A stretch of DNA of 64,000 nucleotides, from positions 22,607 to 86,606 of the forward strand of contig JAFZHC010000069.1 in NCBI GenBank assembly GCA_017555025.1, written 5' to 3'. The position numbers and the translations under genes were made by a program. The DNA comes from Akkermansia sp. (lineage in GTDB: Bacteria; Verrucomicrobiota; Verrucomicrobiia; Verrucomicrobiales; Akkermansiaceae). The notes below the pieces were generated by a model that saw only the letters and a list, made by a program, of their open reading frames with translations, did not search any database and had not been told where the DNA came from. Below are positions 36,308-44,911 of the stretch, in pieces; the stretch's first letter is position 1; each line of letters begins with the position of its first letter.

Positions 36308-36727
36308 TCAATTTTTTTCTTTAGGTTGCCAGGTTATGGGAAGTCCGGTTGGAATAAGATAAGCATGTGTCAGGTAAAAATCTGAGCCGTTGCGGTGTTG
36401 CTCGTAACACTCGTGGCACAGGTGCGATACAAAAATTCGGGAATCTCGGTTTTCATGTTCGCGAACCAGAACTCCATGGAGCTCTGAAGCTCCTACTCGG
36501 GGAGCCGGGCACAGGCACTTACCACACATCCATTGTCTGAGGTGCACCGCGCATTGGATGTAGCTGAGCCAGTCGTTGCACTCCGGCGGTAATGGGATGG
36601 CGTGGGCTTCAGATTCGGGGATGACTTTTACCCTGTACATGACTTTCATGTAACGTCCGTCCGCGTCTGTCTCCTGCACAAAAAATGGAGTTTTGTGAGT
36701 CTGAGTCCTCTTAATGCGTTTATTCAT
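36308..36727 (-). CDS. Small protein with zinc-finger-like cysteines, unknown function
   Basis: This 139-residue protein is not recognised. A basic N-terminus is followed by two cysteine pairs, CGKCLC near residue 68 and CHECYEQH near 103, spaced like a zinc ribbon or HNH-type treble clef; one conserved-looking HGVLVREHENRDSR stretch lies between. No signal peptide or membrane segment. A nucleic-acid-binding role is plausible but unproven. The gene is flanked by the SNF2 terminator and folP. Confidence 0.65.
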   Translation of the reverse strand: MNKRIKRTQTHKTPFFVQETDADGRYMKVMYRVKVIPESEAHAIPLPPECNDWLSYIQCAVHLRQWMCGKCLCPAPRVGASELHGVLVREHENRDSRIFVSHLCHECYEQHRNGSDFYLTHAYLIPTGLPITWQPKEKN

Positions 36728-36795
36728 AGCATCAAAAGGCTAGCATTGCGCCTGCAATACGTCAAGATAATTTTCCTGTATGGGGCGAGCCGAGT

Positions 36796-37632
36796 TTATT
36801 GCAGGCTGTGGCGCAACGCGAGGGCCTGTCGCAGGGGCGCAACATCGTGCACCCGATGCAGGTCAGCGCCTCGGTCTGCGGCCAGCAGGCTCATGATAAC
36901 TGTGGGCAGGGGGCTTTCCTTACCCGCAGAAGGGGCTTGCAGCAATTCGCCCAGAAAGCGTTTGCGGGAGAGTGCCATCATCAACGGGAGGTCTCGCACG
37001 CGTAATGATTCGAGCTCGCGTATGAGCGCAACATTGTGAGCTGTTGTCTTGCCGAATCCAATGCCGGGATCAAGGCAGATACTCTCCGCCGCAATGCCGC
37101 TATCTTCGGCAAGGGCGACACGTTGCTCAAAAAAGGCACGAACTTCGGTTACTACATTGTTGTAATAGGGAGCCTGCTGCATGGTGGCGGGCTCTCCTTG
37201 CATGTGCATAAGGATGACACCGCAGCGAGTTGCAGCGCACAAGCTCCTCATTGCTTCATCTGCCAGGCCGGAAATATCGTTGACGATATCTGCTCCGGCT
37301 GCCAGAGCGGCGGCTGCAACCCCGGCATGGCGCGTATCAATGGAAATGCGGAGGGTTGGGAACTGCTGACGTAAGGCGCGGATAACGGGTTCGATTCGCC
37401 TCAGTTCTTCTTCCTCACTAACGGGGGCGGCACCCGGGCGGGTGGATTCTCCCCCCACATCGATGATGTGGGCGCCTTGCTGTACCAGCTGCCCGGCATG
37501 TTGAAGCGCAGCATCGACGGAATGGTGTAACCCTCCGTCGGAAAAGGAGTCGGGGGTTACATTCAGAATACCCATGATGCCACCGGTGACTGGTAATTGC
37601 CAGATTTCACGGCGCAGGTGCCAGGTTCTCAT
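36796..37632 (-). CDS. folP: Dihydropteroate synthase
   Basis: FolP condenses p-aminobenzoate with the pterin diphosphate in folate synthesis. The TIM-barrel motifs are complete: GILNVTPDSFSDGG (residues 21-34), DVGGESTRPGA near 58-68, NDISGL near 118, and DPGIGFGKT near 190 with ALSRKRFLGE near 220. Length 278 fits. The C-terminus ends in a normal RxHDV-like segment (DLHRVHDVAPLRQAL). A terminator hairpin separates it from the thioredoxin-like gene upstream; no promoter was evident in the short gap. Confidence 0.95.
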   Translation of the reverse strand: MRTWHLRREIWQLPVTGGIMGILNVTPDSFSDGGLHHSVDAALQHAGQLVQQGAHIIDVGGESTRPGAAPVSEEEELRRIEPVIRALRQQFPTLRISIDTRHAGVAAAALAAGADIVNDISGLADEAMRSLCAATRCGVILMHMQGEPATMQQAPYYNNVVTEVRAFFEQRVALAEDSGIAAESICLDPGIGFGKTTAHNVALIRELESLRVRDLPLMMALSRKRFLGELLQAPSAGKESPLPTVIMSLLAADRGADLHRVHDVAPLRQALALRHSLQ

Positions 37633-37644
37633 TACCGGAGAGCT

Positions 37645-37675
37645 AAAAAAAGCAGGCGGGTATTAACCCGCCTGC
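37645..37675 (-). terminator. Terminator after the exported thioredoxin-like gene
   Basis: On the minus strand GCAGGCGGG pairs with CCCGCCTGC around a six-base loop, followed by a run of seven T. It ends the gene at 37688-38638. Confidence 0.85.
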
Positions 37676-37687
37676 CGGTTGTAACGA

Positions 37688-38638
37688 TTATCGGCGGTTA
37701 TTGCGGCGCTCCTGAATGGTGCGGAACATCGCTTCCGGGTCGGCGAAAGTTTCTTGCAGAGATTTAATCATTTCTGCCTTAATACCTTCGGGGTAGCTGA
37801 TTTCGGCTTCGCTCAATACATAATCACGAGCTTTCAACACGTCATCAACTGAGCGGGCGTTGAGCAGCATGGCATTCAGGCAGGGGAATACGACTACGGA
37901 ACGCTTGCGCTCCAAAATACGCTCCTTATTGCCGGGAAGAGCCTTGGCCAGATATGCCTCGAAAATTTCGGTCTGTTTCTGGAAGTTACGGTGATAGGCT
38001 CGAACTTCGTTCATGAGTTCCTGCATTTGCTTATCAGCAGCTACGCTTTCGCGAATGCCGAGCGTATCCTCCGGGTCGTACATGGCAATCTCATTACGAA
38101 GCGATTCCGCTGCACTCTTGAAATTTTTGGGGAAATCTTTGTAGATTTCAGCGATGGCGAGGGCGCGTTCCACTCCTTCATGTTCACGGGCTGCGGCAAG
38201 TTGTTGGCCGCGCTCCAGCGCCTCATCCAGCACGGCTGCTGTGGCATTCACATCCGGGCGCCCACCGCTAAAACCGCCCAGAATCTCACCGCCTGCATTC
38301 AATACCAGAAAAGTGGGGAAGCCGGTTACACCAAACTCGCGGCACAGCGCCATGCGGCGGTCGCGCTCTTCTTGGGGAATCGGGAAGCGAGGAATGTCAA
38401 TTTCGAGTAGTACAAACTTGTCGGCAGCATAAGCGTCGAATTCCGGTTTCTCGAGCACATCTTTGCGCATGCGGATGCAGTATCCGCACCAATCCGAGCC
38501 GGTAAAGTTAGCAAGAATGGACTTGCCCTCAGTAGCGGCTTTAGTCTTGGCGGCATCCAAATCCGTCATCCATTCCGCTGCAAATGCCGGTGCCACGATG
38601 GCTGCCAGCCCCAATGTAAAGAAAACTGCCTTGAGCAT
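37688..38638 (-). CDS. Exported thioredoxin-fold protein with long helical C-terminus
   Basis: The start at 38638 gives a signal peptide (MLKAVFFTLGLAAIVAPAFA); a second ATG five codons upstream is possible. The mature N-terminal half is a thioredoxin-like domain with the redox-active motif DWCGYC near residue 48 and cis-proline region TGFPTFLVL near 106. The C-terminal ~170 residues are helical with no known domain. Such proteins act in the periplasm in disulfide exchange. It is one of three exported thioredoxin-fold proteins within 8 kb. Confidence 0.85.
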   Translation of the reverse strand: MLKAVFFTLGLAAIVAPAFAAEWMTDLDAAKTKAATEGKSILANFTGSDWCGYCIRMRKDVLEKPEFDAYAADKFVLLEIDIPRFPIPQEERDRRMALCREFGVTGFPTFLVLNAGGEILGGFSGGRPDVNATAAVLDEALERGQQLAAAREHEGVERALAIAEIYKDFPKNFKSAAESLRNEIAMYDPEDTLGIRESVAADKQMQELMNEVRAYHRNFQKQTEIFEAYLAKALPGNKERILERKRSVVVFPCLNAMLLNARSVDDVLKARDYVLSEAEISYPEGIKAEMIKSLQETFADPEAMFRTIQERRNNRR

Positions 38639-38705
38639 GTTCTTATTTTGCATGAGTTCTGCTCAGACTACAAGCTCAAATTGCGTTACCCGATAAGAAA
38701 TGTTA

Positions 38706-39191
38706 TTATTTTTTGCATTCTGTGTGCAGAATGGGGCAGTCTTTGCCGGAAAGGGCCTTTTGACGCTCTTCTTTACTCATGTTTCTGAGCTCTTCAGCCG
38801 TGTGAATGTTGAGCCCGGCGGCGCGTAGGCGTTCGTAGAGTTGAGGGTGGTATATATCGCGCACTCCTCGCGTGCGTACCCAGAGCTTGCCTCGTTTTTG
38901 GGCTCGGTGGATGGATAGGACTCCCGGTACATTATCCACGCGGATGATGTAAGTTTTTTCATCTATCTCTACAGCCAGCCATCGAGGTGCGCCGAAAGTG
39001 GTTTTGTCGGTAGGAGTACCGTCTCTCTGAGGGGAAAAATTGAGGAAAGCTTCGCTGAAATCCCCCCTCTTTGCCTGTGGGTGCAGTTCATACCCTTGCG
39101 GTGTTTCTCGTACGATGCGGGCATATTTCACTGCCGCTTCGGCCAGAGGACTGAGCAGGAGCGCAAGACCACAGAGAAAGAGGGCTTTCAT
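38706..39191 (-). CDS. Exported protein of unknown function
   Basis: This 161-residue protein has a signal peptide (MKALFLCGLALLLSPLAEA). The mature part is basic and has no recognised domain; two late cysteines (CPILHTEC) could form a disulfide. A PRWLAVEIDEKTYIIRVD stretch looks beta-structured. It starts 15 bases after the uppS stop on the same strand, so it is probably the last gene of the kdsB-uppS transcript. Confidence 0.7.
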   Translation of the reverse strand: MKALFLCGLALLLSPLAEAAVKYARIVRETPQGYELHPQAKRGDFSEAFLNFSPQRDGTPTDKTTFGAPRWLAVEIDEKTYIIRVDNVPGVLSIHRAQKRGKLWVRTRGVRDIYHPQLYERLRAAGLNIHTAEELRNMSKEERQKALSGKDCPILHTECKK

Positions 39192-39206
39192 TATTTCTCG
39201 CAGGAA

Positions 39207-39932
39207 TTATCGTTTGCCGAAGCGGCGATTGCGACCGTGGAACGAAGCCAGCGCTTTGTCCAGCTCCTCTCGCCCGAAATCAGGCCATAGTACATCTGTT
39301 ACCCACAGCTCTGAGTAGCTGATTTGCCAGAGCAGGTAGTTAGAGATGCGCATTTCTCCCGAGGTGCGGATGAGTAAATCCGGGTCGGGCATGCCGGCGG
39401 TATAAAGGTTGTTGCTGAGGAGTTCCGGGGTGATGTCTGCCGGGGATATCTCTCCACGCTGCACCATTTCGGCCATTTTGCGGGCTGCGGCCGTAATTTC
39501 CTGCCGTGAGCCGTAAGAGATAGCCAGCACAACATTGACGCCGGTGTTGTTTTTGGTGCGTTCCATGTTTTCTTCCAGCTGCTTCCGGCAGGATTTTGGC
39601 AACATGTAGAGCTCACCGATGGCGTGCAGTCGCACGTTTTTCTCCATCATTTCCGGCAGTCGCTCCTTCAGGTACTTGGTAAGCATGTTCATGAGGTAGG
39701 TAACCTCAATGCGTGAGCGCCCCCAGTTCTCCGTAGAAAAAGCATAAAGGGTGAGCCATTTTATGCCTTTTTCCAAGCATAAATCGATGACCCGCTGCAC
39801 GGTTTGTCCGCCCTGTTCATGACCTTTGGCGCGGGCAACCCCATGCTTCTCCGCCCAGCGGCCATTGCCATCCATGATGATGGCAAGGTGCTGCGGCGTG
39901 TTCATTTCGGTGACGGTAGTATCAGAGCTCAT
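39207..39932 (-). CDS. uppS: Undecaprenyl diphosphate synthase (cis-prenyltransferase)
   Basis: UppS makes the C55 lipid carrier used for peptidoglycan and LPS. Signature motifs: AIIMDGNGRWAEKHG (residues 15-29, catalytic Asp), YAFSTENWGRS near 70, and the substrate-binding RTSGEMRISNYLLWQISYSEL near 192-212. From the ATG at 39932 the protein has 241 residues; an ATG two codons earlier is also possible. The gene overlaps the end of kdsB by about 11 bases, so both belong to one envelope-synthesis operon. Confidence 0.95.
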   Translation of the reverse strand: MSSDTTVTEMNTPQHLAIIMDGNGRWAEKHGVARAKGHEQGGQTVQRVIDLCLEKGIKWLTLYAFSTENWGRSRIEVTYLMNMLTKYLKERLPEMMEKNVRLHAIGELYMLPKSCRKQLEENMERTKNNTGVNVVLAISYGSRQEITAAARKMAEMVQRGEISPADITPELLSNNLYTAGMPDPDLLIRTSGEMRISNYLLWQISYSELWVTDVLWPDFGREELDKALASFHGRNRRFGKR

Positions 39933-40743
39933 ACTCACCGTATTCAGCCAGAATAGCCTCTACTCGTTCAATGTCTTCGGGGGAGTCTACACCACTCGTG
40001 GTCTTGCGGCCACGGTAGTTTACTTCCACCATCTTGACGCGCAGACCGTTGTAGAGGAATCGCATTTGCTCCAAGCCTTCTACTGCGCCGATTTCGTAGT
40101 CGCTCTCGGGCAGCTCAAAGTAGTTCTTGAGGGCGGAGTAGGTGTAGGAGTACAGACCAACGTGGCGGCGTACCGGGCTCTTGGCAAGGGTGGCGCGTGC
40201 CTTTTCAGGCTTGCGGATAGCCGGAATGGTGCTCTTGGAGAAGGCCATGGCATAGCCATCCTTATCAACCAGCACAGTTGTACCGCTGTAGGGGGTGGTC
40301 TTCTTGCTTTCTACGAGGCGATCGTACTCATTCCAATCCAAGTGAATGCAGGGCGTGAAGACATCGGCAGGAGCAGCTTTCCATTCATCGATAAGTTGCT
40401 GAATGACCCAGGGGGGGCACAGGGGATTGTCGCCCTGCAGGTTGATGATGAAGGCGGGCGGTGTGGCCTGCTGGCTGACGGCATCCCAGCAGCGCTCTGT
40501 GCCGCTGCGGCAGGTCTCGGCTGTCATTACGGCCGGAATACCGGCACCGTTGCAGAAGTCAAGAATGCGGGTGTCATCTGTAGCAACCACATATTGGCAG
40601 TTGTCATTGTGGCGGCAGATGCTCTCGGCAATGTCGGCCACTCGGCGAATCATTTCCTTGCCGGCGATTTTGACGAGGGGCTTACCCGGCAGACGCGTGG
40701 AGGCATAGCGGGCGGGGATAACAATGAGGATGGACTGAGACAT
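39922..40743 (-). CDS. kdsB: 3-deoxy-manno-octulosonate cytidylyltransferase
   Basis: KdsB activates Kdo with CTP for LPS inner-core synthesis. The ATG at 40743 is preferred because upstream in-frame codons overlap the promoter. Motifs: VIPARYASTRLPGKPL (residues 7-22), INLQGDNPLCPPW near 100 (usual form is QGDEPL), RRHVGLYSY near 183 and EIGAVEGLEQMRFLYNG near 210. Length 273 is slightly above the family's 245-255. Its presence confirms a Gram-negative LPS-making cell. Confidence 0.93.
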   Translation of the reverse strand: MSQSILIVIPARYASTRLPGKPLVKIAGKEMIRRVADIAESICRHNDNCQYVVATDDTRILDFCNGAGIPAVMTAETCRSGTERCWDAVSQQATPPAFIINLQGDNPLCPPWVIQQLIDEWKAAPADVFTPCIHLDWNEYDRLVESKKTTPYSGTTVLVDKDGYAMAFSKSTIPAIRKPEKARATLAKSPVRRHVGLYSYTYSALKNYFELPESDYEIGAVEGLEQMRFLYNGLRVKMVEVNYRGRKTTSGVDSPEDIERVEAILAEYGEYEL

Positions 40744-40771
40744 AGATGCGCAGAATGTTGTTTCTGGTGAC

Positions 40772-40800
40772 ATTCTACCTTCTTGTTTGTCATTTGCCAA
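40772..40800 (-). promoter_or_regulatory. Promoter of kdsB-uppS
   Basis: On the minus strand TTGGCA (40800-40795) and TAGAAT (40777-40772), 17 bp apart, 28 bases before the ATG at 40743. Confidence 0.65.
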
Positions 40801-40841
40801 GAAAAAACATCTTTTGAGCGGGATTTCACCTGCATTTCAGC

Positions 40842-40870
40842 TTGACATTGTGCCTTTGTGGCACTAGAAT
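40842..40870 (+). promoter_or_regulatory. Promoter of the exported-protein gene at 40878, predicted leaderless
   Basis: TTGACA at 40842-40847 and TAGAAT at 40865-40870, 17 bp apart; seven bases separate the -10 box from the first of two tandem ATG codons. Confidence 0.8.
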
Positions 40871-40877
40871 TCGCCTT

Positions 40878-41270
40878 ATGATGCGTTCGTATATCGTGAC
40901 AGCTCTGTTTGGGGTGACTGCTTGTGTGGTTCAGGCTGCTGGTGAGGATGACTTGTGTGAGAAGCTGGCTGACGGGCTTGCCGCTCAGGCTGAACTTTTG
41001 TCCGATGTGACGGATGCCGCATCTGCGGCGGCTGTGCTGCCCAAACTGCGTGAAAACATCGCATCATTGTCTGCTCTCAACGGGGCAGTACCCGATGAGG
41101 TTTTGTGGCGCTATATTGAAAATACGCCTGATGTGAAGTTGGAGCTTATTGAGTGCGTGCAGAAAATCAGCACGCAGTACAGCCGTTTGGCAGCCGCCGG
41201 CTTCTTTACCTGTGATGAGCTGAAAGCTCTGTTGATTGAGAGTGTTATCCCCGCCGGGGACGCACAGTAA
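40878..41270 (+). CDS. Small exported protein of unknown function
   Basis: This 130-residue protein carries a signal peptide (MMRSYIVTALFGVTACVVQAAG) and an almost wholly helical, acidic mature part (DLCEKLADGLAAQAELLSDV; KLRENIASLSALNGAVPDEV). Two cysteines in the mature region could pair. Its first codon sits right after a consensus promoter, with a second ATG immediately following. Its last 26 bases overlap the 3' end of the convergent AP2-like gene. No family is recognised. Confidence 0.75.
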   Translation: MMRSYIVTALFGVTACVVQAAGEDDLCEKLADGLAAQAELLSDVTDAASAAAVLPKLRENIASLSALNGAVPDEVLWRYIENTPDVKLELIECVQKISTQYSRLAAAGFFTCDELKALLIESVIPAGDAQ

Positions 41271-41562
41271 CATGAGCTTCTTTTTGGCGAAGGAGTTCCT
41301 GCAAGTGCTCTAGTTCAGAGTCCATGTACTCCGGCAGGTCTTTTTTGTGCCTAGCCATCTCGTTAAAGACTTCGTCTCGGTATTGGACGGCTTCGCGGAA
41401 CGACTCGGCCTCTGAGCCGTATTGCAAATCGGAGAAGTAGCGGGTAATGATGCGTCCACAGCGCTGAATGCTTACTCTCCAGCCTTGAAAATCGGTGTTT
41501 TCGTACGTGTAGCGAGTGATGTTTTTGTTCTTCATGGGTGCTGAGTTCATTTTATCGGACAT
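41245..41562 (-). CDS. Small AP2-domain-like protein
   Basis: This 105-residue protein has the core of an AP2/integrase-type DNA-binding fold: GWRVSIQRCGRIITRYFSD near residues 27-45, then YGSEAESFREAVQYRDEVF, matching the usual 'YFSD..YGG...A...A..YRDE' pattern of bacterial AP2-like proteins. It could bind DNA, but no target is suggested. Starts at 41562 (MSDK) or 41535 (MKNK) are both plausible. The stop lies inside the convergent exported-protein gene, an overlap of 26 bases. Confidence 0.7.
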   Translation of the reverse strand: MSDKMNSAPMKNKNITRYTYENTDFQGWRVSIQRCGRIITRYFSDLQYGSEAESFREAVQYRDEVFNEMARHKKDLPEYMDSELEHLQELLRQKEAHVTVRPRRG

Positions 41563-41621
41563 ACGTCGTTCGCATGTAGTTCAATAACTTGCAGAATAGC
41601 TGACAACGACGCAAAAGTTGG

Positions 41622-41650
41622 TTGACTTCGGGCGGTGTATATGCTACTCT
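41622..41650 (+). promoter_or_regulatory. Promoter of the coiled-coil exported protein gene
   Basis: TTGACT at 41622-41627 and TACTCT at 41645-41650, 17 bp apart, 27 bases before the ATG at 41678. Confidence 0.65.
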
Positions 41651-41677
41651 GTGTCTAACCGGAATAATCATACGTCT

Positions 41678-42229
41678 ATGCGCTACTTTCGCCTGATAAC
41701 CTTGACCTTGATGGCTGTGTTTTCCTTGGCAGCCGTGTCTGATGCCGCTGATGATAAGTCTACGGCAAAGTCTCGCGCTGAACAGCGTAAGGCTTTGAGA
41801 GAAGCTGAGAAGAAGGCTAAGGATGAGCTTAAGAAAGCTAAGAAGAGTGGCGACAAAAAGGCTATTGAACAGGCGGAGGCTGAGCTGGCTGATATTGAGC
41901 TTGCCAAGAAAGGTGGGCTGAATAACGCTGATTTGGATAAGGAATTTGAAGCGCTGCGCGAGGCTCAGGCCATGTTGGCTGAGGTGAATGACGAAAAATC
42001 TGCGGAGAAGGCAGCCAAAGCCATCAGCTCAAATTTCGGCAGACTGGCTGTGCCTATTCAGATGTCTGATTCCGAAATTGAAAGTTGGTCTGTTGAGCAG
42101 AATAAAGTCAGCGCGCAGATGGAGCGCCTGCGTAATACTCCGTATTTTGAGGCTTCCGGTTTGCAGGAGGCCTGGACAAACGTAACGGACCCCTTCTCGC
42201 GTAAGCGCGTGCAGCGTACCAAGAAATGA
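41678..42229 (+). CDS. Exported Lys/Ala/Glu-rich coiled-coil protein
   Basis: The ATG at 41678 gives a clear signal peptide (MRYFRLITLTLMAVFSLAAVSDA) and 183 residues; the longer frame upstream overlaps the promoter. Residues 30-120 are a highly charged helix (AEQRKALREAEKKAKDELKK and onward), probably a coiled coil. The C-terminal third is less regular and ends in a basic KRVQRTKK. No family is recognised. The stop overlaps the start of the next gene by four bases (ATGA). Confidence 0.75.
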   Translation: MRYFRLITLTLMAVFSLAAVSDAADDKSTAKSRAEQRKALREAEKKAKDELKKAKKSGDKKAIEQAEAELADIELAKKGGLNNADLDKEFEALREAQAMLAEVNDEKSAEKAAKAISSNFGRLAVPIQMSDSEIESWSVEQNKVSAQMERLRNTPYFEASGLQEAWTNVTDPFSRKRVQRTKK

Positions 42230-42681
42230 ATGTTGAATCGTTCATCGCGGTGTGTGGCGTATGTCTCTCAGCTGTCTGCGCTCAGAGTATTACGCTGGAT
42301 ATAGGCGAGATGGAGACCATTAAGCAGCAGGTGTTTGGTGGGGCTGTTGTGCCGCCGCGTGCAGATGTGCCGAAGGTGGAGGAACAGTCGGCTCAGCGCT
42401 GGGTGCAGGCAATGGAGGCAGCCGGTACGGATATGATGCCGGTGCTGCTGCTGGCCATGCTGCAGGAGCTGAATGTTGCCAGCCCTCTGGCCGCACACCC
42501 TCGGGAATATGCCTCTGCCTTGGAGTTACATCGTTTGGCTGCGGCGGGCAATGCTCAGGCCTGTGCTACTCTGGCACAAGCATTGCGTTCCGGAATGTTG
42601 CCGAGTGGTTTGCTCCTTTTTCGTAACGAGGGCTTAGCCGTCTGGTTGGAAGAGCGCTCGTCTTCACCCCGGCGAAAGTAA
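42226..42681 (+). CDS. Small exported protein of unknown function
   Basis: This 151-residue protein has a signal-like N-terminus (FIAVCGVCLSAVCAQS). The mature region is helical with ALELHRLAAAGNAQACATLAQAL near 105-127, which resembles a Sel1/TPR-type helix pair. The last residues are basic. It is translationally coupled to the coiled-coil protein upstream by an ATGA overlap, so the two probably work together at the cell envelope. Confidence 0.7.
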   Translation: MNVESFIAVCGVCLSAVCAQSITLDIGEMETIKQQVFGGAVVPPRADVPKVEEQSAQRWVQAMEAAGTDMMPVLLLAMLQELNVASPLAAHPREYASALELHRLAAAGNAQACATLAQALRSGMLPSGLLLFRNEGLAVWLEERSSSPRRK

Positions 42682-42770
42682 CAAAATGAAGTCATTTTGC
42701 GTAGATTTTTTGCAATCGGTACGTTCTCCTGAATAGACAATTTTTTCATTCAACACAGAGATATATCATT

Positions 42771-43379
42771 ATGAAAGCCATTAAAATGCTGACACTTGCT
42801 CTGGGCCTCTGCATCATGAGCTCTTATGTTGCTCCTGCTCAGGAGCTTTCTGCCGACGTGACTGAGGAGGTTGCTACTCCCAAGAAGAGCAAGAAGAAGG
42901 ATAAGAAAAAGAAGAAGGCCAAGGCCGGTGCTGTAGCTAAGGCTCTTAAGAAGGTGAAGCGTGCTTCCGGTAAGTATAACCAGAAGGCTCTGGTGTACGT
43001 GTATCTGCAGTCTGCCAGCTGGTGTGGCCCCTGCAAGCAGGCTATGCCTGAAATCGTGAAGCAGTACAAGGAGATGCGTGAGGACGGCCGCGCCGAAATC
43101 GTGCTTGTGGGTTGGGATATGTCTCCTGATGGCGTGAAGAACTACATCGAAGGCTACAAGTGCAAGATGCCCGCTGTTCACAAGGATGCCAAGAACGTGG
43201 GTAAACTGCCCGGTTTCTCCCCGGCTTCCGGAATTCCCTTCGCCATTATGGTTGACGCTGACGGCAAGGTGCTGCACCAGGGTAGCCCCTATGTTGTGGC
43301 TAAGTGGAAGGAGGAGGTAGAGAAGTATGAAGCTGCTCAGGCCGCTGAAGAAGAGGAGGCCGCCGATAGCGAGGATTAA
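42771..43379 (+). CDS. Exported thioredoxin-like protein with Lys-rich linker
   Basis: A signal peptide (about 24 residues) is followed by a strongly basic linker (TPKKSKKKDKKKKKAKAG) at residues 36-53, then a thioredoxin domain with the active site ASWCGPCKQAMPE near 82-94 and cis-proline at GIPFAIMV near 156. The tail is acidic (EEEEAADSED), giving a bipolar charge pattern. It would act in periplasmic thiol exchange. A weak TTGCAA/TAGACA promoter lies at 42710-42739. A hairpin terminator follows. Confidence 0.85.
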   Translation: MKAIKMLTLALGLCIMSSYVAPAQELSADVTEEVATPKKSKKKDKKKKKAKAGAVAKALKKVKRASGKYNQKALVYVYLQSASWCGPCKQAMPEIVKQYKEMREDGRAEIVLVGWDMSPDGVKNYIEGYKCKMPAVHKDAKNVGKLPGFSPASGIPFAIMVDADGKVLHQGSPYVVAKWKEEVEKYEAAQAAEEEEAADSED

Positions 43380-43407
43380 TCACTCTGCGACAATTCATCG
43401 TTTTTTC

Positions 43408-43441
43408 AACGGGAACTCTCTGACGGAGTTCCCGTTTTATT
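43408..43441 (+). terminator. Terminator after the thioredoxin-like gene
   Basis: AACGGGAACTC (43408-43418) pairs perfectly with GAGTTCCCGTT (43426-43436) around TCTGACG, followed by TTATTT. Confidence 0.85.
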
Positions 43442-43444
43442 TGC

Positions 43445-43473
43445 TTGCAGCCTGCCTCCCCTCATGGTACGAT
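43445..43473 (+). promoter_or_regulatory. Promoter of rarA
   Basis: TTGCAG at 43445-43450 and TACGAT at 43468-43473, 17 bp apart, 14 bases before the ATG. Confidence 0.6.
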
Positions 43474-43487
43474 AGCCCCGCAAGCTT

Positions 43488-44843
43488 ATGGATTTATTTA
43501 CCCCATTCGGGCGCAATGAAGCGCCGCAACAGGAGAAAGCTCAGCTGGGTATGCCGCTGGCTGCACGCATGCGCCCCGAGCGTCTGGAAGACGTGGTGGG
43601 GCAGCAGCATCTGTTGGCACCGGGTAAGTTGCTGCGCCGTGCCATCGAGACGGATCGCTTTTCTTCTCTGATTTTCTATGGCCCGCCCGGCGTGGGGAAG
43701 ACATCGTTGGCTTATGTTATTGCCCGCCAGACCAGCTCCTATTTTGTCATGCTCAACGGGGTGGAGTCCAATGTGAGCGATATACGTGACAAAATTGCAG
43801 AGGCGAAGGCTCGCGAGGCTCTGCATGGTCAGCGTACCATCCTTTTTGTGGATGAGCTTCACCGTTTCAATAAAGCTCAGCAGGATGTGTTGTTGCCTCA
43901 TCTGGAACGCGGTACGGTTCGTTTTATCGGTGCAACAACCGAAAATCCGTTTTTTGCCATCAACTCCGCCATGCTTTCACGTTCTCAGATTTTCCCTCTG
44001 GAACCGGTGAAGGATTCGGATATTGTGGAATTGCTGCGCCGCGCTATGACGGATGCTGAACGTGGTCTGGGGAATTTGGCTGTTGAGGTCGCTGAAGATG
44101 CGCTGGCTCATCTGGCGTTGAAGGCTGACGGCGACGTGCGCAAGGCTCTCACGGCGTTGGAAGTTGCTGTGTTGTCCACCCCGGTCGGTAATGATGGCGT
44201 CATTCATGTGGATTTGAGTGTGGCTGAGGAGTCCATTCAGAAAAAAGCGGTAAAGTATGATCGGGCAGGGGATGGGCATTATGATACCATATCTGCTTTT
44301 ATTAAGTCGATGCGTGGCAGCGACCCAGATGCCGCTCTGTACTGGTTAGCCTACATGCTCAATGCCGGTGAAGATATTCGGTTCATTGCCCGTCGCATTG
44401 TTATCTGTGCCAGCGAGGATGTGGGATTGGCGGATTCTAATGCGTTGCGTGTGGCTCTGGCAGCTGCTCAGGCTGCTGAGATGCTCGGTATGCCAGAGGC
44501 TCGTATTCCCTTGGCTCACGCTGCGGTTTATGTGGCGACCGCTCCTAAGAGCAATGCTGCTTACGCTGCCATTAATGCAGCCCTTGAGGATGTTCGCGAA
44601 GGCAAAACCCTGGCTGTTCCCGATCATCTGGCAACACCCACCCGCAAAAAGCTTGCCCGCCTGCGCGGCGTCTCAGAGGAGGAAACCCAGTACAAGTATG
44701 CCCACGATTTCGGAGATGAGCATTTTGTGCCCCAGGCCTATCTGCCCGAAGGTCGCGTATACTATCATCCCACAACCAATGGAATGGAGCTTCGTATTAC
44801 TGAGCGTATGGCTTACCTGCGCTCATTGCATGATAAGAAGTGA
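43488..44843 (+). CDS. rarA: Replication-associated recombination protein RarA (MgsA)
   Basis: RarA is a clamp-loader-like AAA+ ATPase acting at stalled forks. The 451-residue protein has MRPERLEDVVGQQHLL near residue 24, Walker A YGPPGVGKTS near 62, Walker B ILFVDELHRFNKAQQD near 119, sensor 1 IGATTENPFFAINSAMLSRS near 147, and the C-terminal MgsA helical region with YDTISAFIKSMRGSDPDAALYWLA near 265-288. All hallmark motifs are present. Convergent to the nitroreductase gene with a hairpin between. Confidence 0.95.
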   Translation: MDLFTPFGRNEAPQQEKAQLGMPLAARMRPERLEDVVGQQHLLAPGKLLRRAIETDRFSSLIFYGPPGVGKTSLAYVIARQTSSYFVMLNGVESNVSDIRDKIAEAKAREALHGQRTILFVDELHRFNKAQQDVLLPHLERGTVRFIGATTENPFFAINSAMLSRSQIFPLEPVKDSDIVELLRRAMTDAERGLGNLAVEVAEDALAHLALKADGDVRKALTALEVAVLSTPVGNDGVIHVDLSVAEESIQKKAVKYDRAGDGHYDTISAFIKSMRGSDPDAALYWLAYMLNAGEDIRFIARRIVICASEDVGLADSNALRVALAAAQAAEMLGMPEARIPLAHAAVYVATAPKSNAAYAAINAALEDVREGKTLAVPDHLATPTRKKLARLRGVSEEETQYKYAHDFGDEHFVPQAYLPEGRVYYHPTTNGMELRITERMAYLRSLHDKK

Positions 44844-44853
44844 GTATAAAAAG

Positions 44854-44886
44854 TACGATAGACAAGGCCGGAGCCTGTCTATCGTA
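44854..44886. terminator. Hairpin between convergent rarA and nitroreductase genes
   Basis: TACGATAGACA pairs with TGTCTATCGTA, with an inner GGC/GCC, making an almost perfect 33-base palindrome. No T run follows on either side, so efficiency is uncertain. Confidence 0.6.
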
Positions 44887-44911
44887 GTGAAAGGTAGCTT
44901 GTTGTGGAGTA

